This document shows positions 50,138-57,768 of a DNA stretch of 64,000 nucleotides, piece by piece; the first letter of the stretch is position 1, and each line of letters begins with the position of its first letter. A model generated the notes under the pieces. The model worked only from the letters and a program-made list of their open reading frames with translations, was not told the origin of the DNA and searched no databases. Source of the DNA: an uncultured Robinsoniella sp. (GTDB lineage: Bacteria; Bacillota; Clostridia; Lachnospirales; Lachnospiraceae); contig UQGG01000035.1 in the NCBI GenBank assembly GCA_900540475.1, positions 18,425-82,424 of the forward strand, in the 5' to 3' direction. The position numbers and the translations under genes are program-made.

Positions 50138-51067
50138 TCAAGATATCTTTTTGACTTCTACCAGTGGCAGTATCTCCTGCATATCTTTTTCCAGAAAGCT
50201 TCCTGTCTTCATGGTTAAAGCATTTGCAGCGGAAACTGCCACTGCATATCTGAGCATCTCTTCGGAATCATAACCTCTGTATAGTCCCACAGCAAACGCC
50301 GCTGTCATAGAGTCCCCGCATCCCACCGTATTCACAACTTCCAGTTTCGGAGGTTTTCCATGGTAGACACCTTCTTTGGTAACCAATAGTGCCCCCTCAC
50401 TGCCAAGAGAAACCACTACCATTGGTATTCCCATTTCCCGAAGCTTTCTGGCACCGGCAATAATCTCTTCCCTGTTTGTGACCGGTACTCCCAGCAATGC
50501 TTCAATTTCATCGTCATTCGGTTTAATCATAGTCGGACATGACTTAATACTTTCTTCCAAAAGCTTTCCGCTTGTATCCAGAATCACCTTATGTCCCGCC
50601 GCCTTTACCATATCAATCAGCTTTCCATAAATGCTGATCTCTACCCCTTTGGGGACACTTCCTGAAATAGTAACAACCTCACTTTTCTCTGCTATCTCCT
50701 TAAACTGAGATAGAAAAGCTTCTGCTTCCAAAGGTTCTATGGGCTCACCCGGTTCCAGAAATTCTGTGGAACTTCCATCTGCCGCCAGTACATTGATACA
50801 GCTTCTGGTCTCCCCTTTTACATGGACAAAATGGCTTTTTACCTGGTATCCCTCCAGCAATTCTTCCACATATGCACCATTGTGTCCGCCTACAAAACCG
50901 GTTGCAAGCACTTCTTCTTTGCAAAGCCTTGCTACCTTGGCTACGTTAAGTCCCTTTCCGCCTGCCGTATTGGAGCAGGTTTTTACACGCATAACTTCTC
51001 CCTTTTTCAATTCATCTACTACATAAGCTTTATCAACTGCTACATTCAGTGTCACTGTTGTGATCAT
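50138..51067 (-). CDS. 1-phosphofructokinase/tagatose-6-phosphate kinase (PfkB family)
   Basis: 309 residues. The N-terminus TVTLNVAVDKAYVVDELKKGE, GGKGLNVAKVAR and the C-terminal VNTVGCGDSMTAAFAVG are hallmarks of the LacC/FruK group phosphorylating sugar phosphates. Next to gatD and gatY the natural substrate is tagatose 6-phosphate, but fructose 1-phosphate cannot be excluded by sequence. The start is ATG 51067 after AGGAGG; the frame opens further upstream without a ribosome site. Confidence 0.85.
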   Translation of the reverse strand: MITTVTLNVAVDKAYVVDELKKGEVMRVKTCSNTAGGKGLNVAKVARLCKEEVLATGFVGGHNGAYVEELLEGYQVKSHFVHVKGETRSCINVLAADGSSTEFLEPGEPIEPLEAEAFLSQFKEIAEKSEVVTISGSVPKGVEISIYGKLIDMVKAAGHKVILDTSGKLLEESIKSCPTMIKPNDDEIEALLGVPVTNREEIIAGARKLREMGIPMVVVSLGSEGALLVTKEGVYHGKPPKLEVVNTVGCGDSMTAAFAVGLYRGYDSEEMLRYAVAVSAANALTMKTGSFLEKDMQEILPLVEVKKIS

Positions 51068-51126
51068 ATTTTCCTCCTGTTCCGTGCAGCCGGATATCCC
51101 TGCCTCACTGATCATTTTTTCCTATA

Positions 51127-51158
51127 AGAAAGGCTGTGCACATAGCCACAGCCTTTCT
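51127..51158. other. Hairpin between gatD and the PfkB kinase gene
   Basis: AGAAAGGCTGTG (51127-51138) and CACAGCCTTTCT (51147-51158) form a perfect 12-bp stem with an 8-nt loop. No T-run follows on the minus strand, so it may be a partial terminator or an mRNA-stabilising/processing stem adjusting kinase expression. Confidence 0.6.
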
Positions 51159-51180
51159 GTTTCCTATTTGTTATATCGTG

Positions 51181-51213
51181 CAGCTGCCAGAAAGCAATTT
51201 TCAAACACGCTCT
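51181..51213. repeat. Palindromic repeat, family B remnant at the gatD stop codon
   Basis: CAGCTGCCAGAAAGCAATTT followed by TCAAACACGCTCTA is the complement of the family B left end seen at 27082. In the gatD direction the remnant begins with TAG, which is the gatD stop codon. Confidence 0.78.
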
Positions 51214-52261
51214 AAGCTTCGCTGTCAATCAAAATCTTTCCCTTCACCGCACCTGGTGTCTTAAACATTTCAAAAGCATCTGCAATCTGGCTGAGCCCCA
51301 GCTTCTTGTAAATAAAAGAATCGTCGAATTTTAACTGACCCGTTTTGAAATAATGTGCCGTCAGTTCCCATTCTTTTCCCGGAAATGGTGCACTGTAGGA
51401 CATCCAGGAGCCGGTAAGCTTAAATTCTTTCCGGTTCATATTCTCCCACTCGCTTACCGTAAAGGATAATTCTTTGGTAGGGGTACCGATGAAGCACACC
51501 TCTGCTTTATTTGCTGCCAGCTGGAATGCCATTTTCATAGTAATGGTATTTCCTGCTGTTTCATATACAAAGTCATATCCCTTGCCGTCAGTCAGTGCCA
51601 TTGCCTGCTGTATGTAATCTTCTTCCAGCGTATTGATTACTGCATCCGCACCTAAGCGGGTTCCCAGATCCAAACGCTCTTTTGCGATATCGAATACCAC
51701 TACTTTTGCGGCACCAAATATCTTAGCCCACTGCATAGTCAGCATCCCGATTGTTCCGCCGCCCAGAATCGCTACGGTTTTCCCGCCTGTATAATCACAG
51801 CGCTGTAAACCGTGAAGTGCTACGGTTGCCGGTTCAAAAAATGCGCCCTGCTCAAAGCTTACCTCATCTTCAAATTTAACCGCATTTTTTTCCGGTACAA
51901 CTACGTACTGGGCAAAGCTGCCGTATTCTCTGGAACCGATAAAGCTGTAGTGTTTGCACAGAGAATAATTCCCCTTCTGGCAGTCTTCACACTTCATACA
52001 TGGTACAAGGGGGACGCCTGCTACCCGGTCTCCCGGCTTTAAAGAAGTTACTCCATCACCGATCTCTTCAACTGTTCCGGAAAATTCATGTCCCAGCACA
52101 TTTGGGAAGAAATGACATGCATCTCCATTCACCCTTGGCACATCTGAACCGCAGATTCCGGTATATTTTACTTTGATCAGTACTTTTCCCGGTCCTGCAG
52201 ATGGTTTCTCAATATCATCATAACGAATATCATTTTTGGCATATACAACTCCTGCTTTCAT
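51212..52261 (-). CDS. gatD: Galactitol-1-phosphate 5-dehydrogenase (zinc alcohol dehydrogenase family)
   Basis: 349 residues, medium-chain zinc dehydrogenase. Catalytic zinc ligands are in GICGSDVPRV and GHEFSG; four structural cysteines in CMKCEDCQKGNYSLC; NAD-binding GGGTIGMLTMQWAKIFGA follows. The GSDxPR, YxxPxxLGHEFSG and GSWMSYSAPFPGKEWE segments resemble E. coli GatD strongly. It oxidises galactitol 1-phosphate to tagatose 6-phosphate. Ribosome site is weak (AGTGGG). The C-terminus ends where a family B repeat remnant begins. Another polyol phosphate could be the true substrate. Confidence 0.85.
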   Translation of the reverse strand: MKAGVVYAKNDIRYDDIEKPSAGPGKVLIKVKYTGICGSDVPRVNGDACHFFPNVLGHEFSGTVEEIGDGVTSLKPGDRVAGVPLVPCMKCEDCQKGNYSLCKHYSFIGSREYGSFAQYVVVPEKNAVKFEDEVSFEQGAFFEPATVALHGLQRCDYTGGKTVAILGGGTIGMLTMQWAKIFGAAKVVVFDIAKERLDLGTRLGADAVINTLEEDYIQQAMALTDGKGYDFVYETAGNTITMKMAFQLAANKAEVCFIGTPTKELSFTVSEWENMNRKEFKLTGSWMSYSAPFPGKEWELTAHYFKTGQLKFDDSFIYKKLGLSQIADAFEMFKTPGAVKGKILIDSEA

Positions 52262-52360
52262 GATTCAAACCCACTAGCCACTTTTAAACAGACTGAAAAA
52301 TAATTTGTGGCATTTCCCTTCTCCTTATATTTTTTCCCAGCCATTTATTAAATTTTCTGC

Positions 52361-53212
52361 CTATTTTGCTTTCCCGTCACTGTGGCATACTTTTATACGG
52401 TTCATTACAAGTTGTTTTACATTTTCGCGTCCTGCTGCACCATATTTTTTCGGATCAAAGGTATCCGGCGCATCAGCCAGCACTTTTTTCACACCGTCTG
52501 TATATGCAATACGAAGTTCCGTAGCGAAATTCACTTTACAGATACCGCGCTTAATACTCTCCTGTACAGCCTCATCGGATAATCCGGATGCTCCGTGCAG
52601 TACCAGAGGAATAGATACCAGCTTACGGATTTCGCTTAAGCGGTCCAGATCCAGCTTTGGAATTCCGGAATAAACTCCGTGAGCTGTTCCGATTGCCACA
52701 GCCAGAGAACCTACACCTGTTCTCTCTACGAATTCTTTTGCTTCTTCCGGTACGGTATATCCGCCGGCTCCGCCGTCCAGATCATCTTCTTTTCCACCTA
52801 CTTTTCCAAGTTCTGCCTCAACCGGCACATCAGATGGTGCACAGGCATCCACTACCCGCTTTGTAAGCGCAATGTTTTCTTCGAAAACACTGTGGGAGCC
52901 ATCGATCATAATAGATGTATATCCGGTGCGAAGTGCCTGCATTGCCAGTTCAAAACTGCTTCCATGATCCAGGTGCATACATACCGGTACACTTGCCTTT
53001 TTTGCAATTGCCGCTACATTGGCAAGATATGCGTCAAGGCTTGCGTATTTAACGGTTGATGGCGTTGTCTGTATCATTACCGGAGCATTTAATTCCTCCG
53101 CAGCAGCAATAATTGCCTGCACCATTTCCATATTTTCCGCATTGAACGCCCCTACTGCATACCCTCCAGCCTGAGCATCTAACAGCATCTGCTTACTTGT
53201 AACTAATGGCAT
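52361..53212 (-). CDS. gatY: Class II ketose-bisphosphate aldolase (tagatose/fructose type, GatY-like)
   Basis: 283 residues. Zinc-dependent class II aldolase motifs: MHLDHGSSFE (catalytic Asp and His ligand), VEAELGKVGGKEDD, AIGTAHGVY and LHGASGL, then the NFATELR phosphate-binding region. It cleaves tagatose 1,6-bisphosphate (or fructose 1,6-bisphosphate) to two triose phosphates. GatY/KbaY and FbaA-type enzymes cannot be separated confidently by motif; the adjacent gatD-like gene and PfkB kinase favour tagatose. First gene of the leftward operon; AGGAGG before the ATG. Confidence 0.87.
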   Translation of the reverse strand: MPLVTSKQMLLDAQAGGYAVGAFNAENMEMVQAIIAAAEELNAPVMIQTTPSTVKYASLDAYLANVAAIAKKASVPVCMHLDHGSSFELAMQALRTGYTSIMIDGSHSVFEENIALTKRVVDACAPSDVPVEAELGKVGGKEDDLDGGAGGYTVPEEAKEFVERTGVGSLAVAIGTAHGVYSGIPKLDLDRLSEIRKLVSIPLVLHGASGLSDEAVQESIKRGICKVNFATELRIAYTDGVKKVLADAPDTFDPKKYGAAGRENVKQLVMNRIKVCHSDGKAK

Positions 53213-53265
53213 AATTTCCTCCTATTCTGCGCCTTATCTGCGCGTGCCAACCGGATTCCTCATCT

Positions 53266-53322
53266 TAGAGCGTGTTGAAAATCATTCCGCCATCTGCCAG
53301 AAAGCATTTTCAAATACACTCC
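53266..53322. repeat. Palindromic repeat, family B short derivative
   Basis: TAGAGCGTGTTGAAAAT at the left and ATTTTCAAATACACTC at the right are the two family B ends joined with most of the interior missing; CATCTGCCAG near the middle comes from the element body. It lies between the gat promoter and gatY, in the transcribed leader. Confidence 0.75.
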
Positions 53323-53391
53323 AGAACATTTCTCTAACGTATTTTACTTTTATAGGAATCACCGTAAAAATTCATGTTTAATAAATGTCTG

Positions 53392-53447
53392 ATTTATGTT
53401 CGTTATGTTTATATCCTAATATAATCACAGACGTATGTATTTGTCAA
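53392..53447 (-). promoter_or_regulatory. Promoter and operator candidates of the gatY-gatD operon
   Basis: Minus-strand TTGACA (53442-53447), 17 bp, TTATAT (53419-53424). Just downstream the repeated motif AACATAA/GAACATAA occurs (53392-53411 on the plus strand reads TTATGTTCGTTATGTTTATA). A related AAACATAAAT occurs at 53571-53580. Such short direct repeats fit DeoR-family operators, and a deoR gene lies divergently. Confidence 0.6.
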
Positions 53448-53640
53448 GTAAATTTTGTTTTATATCTGTTATTTATTTTTAGTATTCAAACATATTTCTG
53501 TTCGTTTTTTGTTATTTATGCCTTTACATTTCTGATTTCTTGATATTTTTGTTTGATTATTTTCGATTTCAAACATAAATACCTGGAATACCCTTGTATT
53601 TTCTTTTGTCTCATATTATAATATTTAAAGACACGAACCT

Positions 53641-53698
53641 GTACTCTATCCAGCCGAAAACTACCGCGACAGTGCTGATTATTTTGTCAGTCTGCAAG
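53641..53698. repeat. Palindromic repeat, family A partial copy
   Basis: CGACAGTGCTGATTATTTTG and the following TCAGTCTGCAAGG are identical to the complement of the arm at 25907-25942; flanking CTATCC and GAAAACTA are diverged matches. Only one arm is present. It ends about 50 bp before the deoR start. Confidence 0.78.
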
Positions 53699-53750
53699 GC
53701 TGGAAACAGGCTCATCCACATGGAATAAAAAGAGAGGAATTTAAGCCCCT

Positions 53751-54557
53751 ATGAAAAATAAACGAACTGACCAGATCCTGGAATACATGCGTCTTCACGA
53801 CGGTACTGCCAGCGTATTAGAACTGTGTACGGAATTTCATGTGTCCGATATGACGATTCGAAGAGATCTCCAGGCACTGGAGGATGATAAAAAAGTAATC
53901 CGCCATCACGGCGGCGCCACTCTGGTACAGGCATCCGCTTCCTTAATTAGTGATGCCCCCTTCCAGACCAGGCTGAATAACAATCATGAACTGAAAATGG
54001 CACTGGGACATGCCGCATCCGGGTATCTGCACAGCGCCAGCCTTGGAAGCGGATGCAGCTCTGTCTATATTGCATCCGGCACCACCCTGTACTGTATGGC
54101 ACTGCAGATGAACTTTTCCTTGAGCGCCGCTACTTTAGTAACCGATAATGTAAGTGTCTCCCAGGTATTGGCTAACCACCCGGATTATACGGTCATTTCA
54201 ATCGGAGGACAGCTGATTCTCCCCTCCCTCAATGCGGTGGGACATGTTGCAGAAAATATGATCCGCAGTTTTTCTTTTGACTATGCCTTTATCGGCGCCG
54301 CCACGATTGATGAAAACGGGATCATCTATAACTATAACTATATTGAAGCCGGTACTTTTACTGCGGTACTGGAATCTTCCAGACATATCGTGGTAGTTGC
54401 CGATTCTACAAAGTTTGGGAAAAAGAGCTTTGTACAGCTAACCCGGTTAAGAGAAGGCTTTACCCTTATCACCGATTCCGGCATTTCCAAAGAACTGCTG
54501 GAAACACTGCAGAATAACGGCGTACAGGTTCTGATCGTGGAAGCGCCTTCTGATTGA
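53751..54557 (+). CDS. DeoR-family transcriptional regulator
   Basis: 268 residues. The N-terminal DeoR HTH is typical: RTDQILEYMRLHDGTASVLELCTEFHVSDMTIRRDLQALE then HHGGATLV. The C-terminal sugar-phosphate sensor domain has SGTT-like ASGTTLYCMA, TDNVSVSQVL and FIGAATIDENGI. Divergent from gatY, so control of the tagatose/galactitol genes by a sugar phosphate is the likely role. The only purine-rich site (GAGAGG) is 13 bases from the ATG, rather far. Confidence 0.93.
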   Translation: MKNKRTDQILEYMRLHDGTASVLELCTEFHVSDMTIRRDLQALEDDKKVIRHHGGATLVQASASLISDAPFQTRLNNNHELKMALGHAASGYLHSASLGSGCSSVYIASGTTLYCMALQMNFSLSAATLVTDNVSVSQVLANHPDYTVISIGGQLILPSLNAVGHVAENMIRSFSFDYAFIGAATIDENGIIYNYNYIEAGTFTAVLESSRHIVVVADSTKFGKKSFVQLTRLREGFTLITDSGISKELLETLQNNGVQVLIVEAPSD

Positions 54558-54597
54558 TAACGTTTAGCTGCCTGATTGCAGTGAAAGGAGCCTGCCA

Positions 54598-56400
54598 ATG
54601 AAAAAATGGTATCGTAGCATGGGTCTGAAATTCAAAGTCGTTCTTGCCATGACCTTTATCATCCTATTATACAGTGTGATTTTTAGCTTTGTCTCTATCC
54701 GAAATGCGCAAAAAGAAATCAACAGACAGCTGGAAGCATCCCATATGGAGATCACCAATCAGTTCAACAATTACATTGACAATCTCCAGTCCTATCTTCT
54801 GGACATGTCTTCCACCCCCTATTTAAACCGCACCCTGCTTAATATTCTGGCTGACCGCCCGGTAAATACAGGAACGACTACAGATGCCTACCTCCATGAC
54901 TTCTTATTTACTACGATTATGTCTAAGAATAACTTCAGCTTTGCCGGTGTGATAAACCAGACAAATTTAAACAGCGGATATTATATCACTACGGATACCA
55001 GCTTTGGACTTCAGAAATATGAGAATCTGGTAAAAAGTGATTCCTTGCTGGACTTTATAAAAAATGACTACGACTTTGCATGTTATCCCATGCCGGCTGG
55101 TGATACTTCCATTCTGGAAAACAACGTGCAGGATAAGATACTGTATATCCGAACCATTAAAGATACCCATGAAAGCTTCAACCTGCTGGGATATCTCCTC
55201 CTTGGAATCAATACATCCACCTTTGACGCCCAGTGCAAATCTGTGATTGACACGTCCGTCAGCGGTCTAACCATGACTGATTCCAAGGGGCGCCAGCTTT
55301 ATCAGTATGGCATGAAAGAACCTGCCTTTTCGAAAGCGGCAGGACAGAACACGGAGATTGCATACGAAAAGTCTCAGGACATCCGTTATCTGAAATGTAT
55401 CACAAAAGAGAACTCACTGGGCTGGACCATTACTTACTATACGGATTTATCCCACCAGCCAGCACCCTCTCTTTCTACAACCATTACTTACATCATCCTG
55501 ATTGCAGTTGCCGCCATCACTGTCTTTATCCTGATTGCGTCCCTGATCACTTCTGCCGTCACTTCCCCGATGAAAAAGCTCCTGCACTCCATTCAGCATT
55601 TTCAGACAGGAGATTTCGATCAGCAGGTAGAAATCAAATATAACGATGAAATCGGACAGTTAACCGAAGGCTATAACCAGATGGTAAACCGTATCCGGGA
55701 GCTGATTCAGCAGAATTACGAGATCAAAATACAGGAGCAAAAGGCGCAGCTTGCCGCTCTTCAGACACAGATAAATCCGCATTTTCTATATAATACACTG
55801 GATTTACTCTACTGGAAAGCAATCGCTTATGATCAGGATGAAATAGCCGAACTGGTATATTCACTGTCCAGGTTGTTCCGCATCTCTTTAAATAAAGGAA
55901 ATTCATTTATCACCTATGAAAAAGAGGCTGAATTCTTAAGCTGTTATCTGACTCTGCAGAAATCACTGATGTCTGAGCGTCTCACTTATACGTTAACGGT
56001 TCCGGATTCCATTAAGGGAACATACCTGCCCCGCTTTCTGCTGCAGCCGCTGATTGAAAATGCAATCGTCCACGGTTTAGATGATAACATGGATAATCCC
56101 CGGCTTACCGTTTCCATAACCGATCATACAGAAACGGTATCTATTTCCATCTGGGACAACGGCAGGGGCATGGATCAGACTTCTATAAACAAGCTTTTAA
56201 ATGCGGATACCGCAGCTGTTACGAAAGACGGTGCGTCTTCTGACAAAGGTTATGCTATTCCCAACATTCTGCATCGGCTGCAGATTTATTATGGAACAAG
56301 GATGTCTTTTCAGATAGAATCCCAGATAAATTCCGGTACCTGCATCCTGCTGGAACTTCCGGTCACCAAAACACTACAGGAGGAAACAGATCATGTATAG
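54598..56400 (+). CDS. YesM-type sensor histidine kinase
   Basis: 600 residues. Membrane helices at about 13-33 and 295-318 enclose a large extracytoplasmic sensor domain of about 260 residues. A HAMP domain follows (about 320-372), then the His_kinase domain with phosphoacceptor His395 in QINPHFLYNTLD and an HATPase domain with LIENAIVHG and DNGRGM. This is the LytS/YesM class that pairs with AraC-type regulators to control polysaccharide or oligosaccharide use. AAAGGAG precedes the ATG; it overlaps the regulator gene by 8 bp. Confidence 0.94.
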   Translation: MKKWYRSMGLKFKVVLAMTFIILLYSVIFSFVSIRNAQKEINRQLEASHMEITNQFNNYIDNLQSYLLDMSSTPYLNRTLLNILADRPVNTGTTTDAYLHDFLFTTIMSKNNFSFAGVINQTNLNSGYYITTDTSFGLQKYENLVKSDSLLDFIKNDYDFACYPMPAGDTSILENNVQDKILYIRTIKDTHESFNLLGYLLLGINTSTFDAQCKSVIDTSVSGLTMTDSKGRQLYQYGMKEPAFSKAAGQNTEIAYEKSQDIRYLKCITKENSLGWTITYYTDLSHQPAPSLSTTITYIILIAVAAITVFILIASLITSAVTSPMKKLLHSIQHFQTGDFDQQVEIKYNDEIGQLTEGYNQMVNRIRELIQQNYEIKIQEQKAQLAALQTQINPHFLYNTLDLLYWKAIAYDQDEIAELVYSLSRLFRISLNKGNSFITYEKEAEFLSCYLTLQKSLMSERLTYTLTVPDSIKGTYLPRFLLQPLIENAIVHGLDDNMDNPRLTVSITDHTETVSISIWDNGRGMDQTSINKLLNADTAAVTKDGASSDKGYAIPNILHRLQIYYGTRMSFQIESQINSGTCILLELPVTKTLQEETDHV

Positions 56401-57640
56401 CGTTATTATTGTAGAGGATCAGCAGTTTATCGCCAATACCATTGCTGCTACTATCCGTAAAAATCTCACCGATTTTCAAGTAGACGGCGTTTATGCTAAC
56501 GGAAAAGAATGTCTCGACCATCTGGGCGATACTTCCCCGGACATTATACTGACGGATATAAAAATGCCGGTTATGGACGGCCTGATGCTGTCCGAACAAC
56601 TGGTGAGACGCTGCCCGAATACCAAAATTATCATTTTAACCGGTTACGACGATTTTAATTATGCCAGAACTGCCATTCGGCTCGGCATCACCAACTACCT
56701 GTTAAAACCCTGTTCCAGAGACGATCTGGCAGAAGCACTGGGCAGTGCTGCCAGGAAAATTGATCTGGAACGGCAGAACACAGCCGCGTTGAATGCTTAT
56801 TATGAAAATTTCATTGGCAACCTGCCCACACTGCGTCAGCAGGCAGTCATATCACTGTTGTTCCACTATCATGCCTGTACGAAAAACGATCTGATAAATA
56901 TGCATTCCGGACATCTTTTATCCAAATGTGCCCTGTTCCTCCTGGATTTTGATTTTACCCACAGCCCGGAAAATCCTGCTGATACCGACCTGCTGTTGTT
57001 TTGCAGCAATAATATTTTAAATGAACTTCTGGAGCGCATTACAAATACTGAAATTTTTTTGTGCAATGAACAGATTTTAATCATCTTCCCGTTAGCCAAC
57101 AGCACCTATGAAGAGGTTACGGATGTGCTGTCAAATGCCGCCCAACAATTAAACAGCGTTTTGAAGTCAAAAGTAACCCTATGTGAAGGCGGGGTAATGG
57201 AGGATATTTTCTCCTGCAGGCAGGCATATCAGACTGCACTGTCCCGCTTAACCTCCAACTCCCCGAAAGCTTCGGACAGTTCCGGGGAAACCCTTCCCGG
57301 ATCTGTCTCAACGCTGGAATTACTGGAGAAGGCAACCACATATATCATGCTTCACTATTCGGAGGATCTGAGCCTGCAGGATGTGGCTGACCGTATTTTT
57401 ATTTCTTATAATTATCTGTCCAGCCTGTTTTCCCAGCATCTGGGCATGAATTTTTCCGTCTACCTCACCAAAGTACGCATTGAGAAAGCCTGCGAACTGT
57501 TGAATACCCCAGGTATGCGTGTGGTAGATATTGCGGAATTGGTAGGTTACCAGAATTACCGGTATTTTAATCATGTATTTAAAAAAATGACCGGCTTTAC
57601 TCCCACCGATTACCGGAGGGTAAAACTGATTGATGGTTAA
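56393..57640 (+). CDS. YesN-type response regulator (receiver plus AraC domain)
   Basis: 415 residues. The receiver domain has EDQ (8-10) and phosphoacceptor Asp55 in ILTDIKMP, with LKP at the switch lysine. A central linker region of about 170 residues follows, and the C-terminal AraC double HTH (about 310-412) includes SLQDVADRIFISYNYLSSLFSQH and VVDIAELVGYQNYRYFNHVFKK. It probably activates the adjacent glycosidase and CUT1 transporter genes. Confidence 0.94.
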   Translation: MYSVIIVEDQQFIANTIAATIRKNLTDFQVDGVYANGKECLDHLGDTSPDIILTDIKMPVMDGLMLSEQLVRRCPNTKIIILTGYDDFNYARTAIRLGITNYLLKPCSRDDLAEALGSAARKIDLERQNTAALNAYYENFIGNLPTLRQQAVISLLFHYHACTKNDLINMHSGHLLSKCALFLLDFDFTHSPENPADTDLLLFCSNNILNELLERITNTEIFLCNEQILIIFPLANSTYEEVTDVLSNAAQQLNSVLKSKVTLCEGGVMEDIFSCRQAYQTALSRLTSNSPKASDSSGETLPGSVSTLELLEKATTYIMLHYSEDLSLQDVADRIFISYNYLSSLFSQHLGMNFSVYLTKVRIEKACELLNTPGMRVVDIAELVGYQNYRYFNHVFKKMTGFTPTDYRRVKLIDG

Positions 57641-57642
57641 TA

Positions 57643-57690
57643 AAAAGGAAGACAGGCGTTTCATGTAAGCGCCTTGTCTTCCTTTTCGTT
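57643..57690 (+). terminator. Terminator of the two-component operon
   Basis: AAAAGGAAGACAGGCG (57643-57658) pairs with 57670-57686 with one bulged base and an 11-nt loop; TTTTCGTT follows. Its symmetry could also serve the convergent glycosidase gene. Confidence 0.85.
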
Positions 57691-57768
57691 AACCTGTATT
57701 GTGTCATCCATGTTGTGATATTAATCTTTTGCCGGCATTACTCAGCCCCGTTGTGACATCTCTTTATA

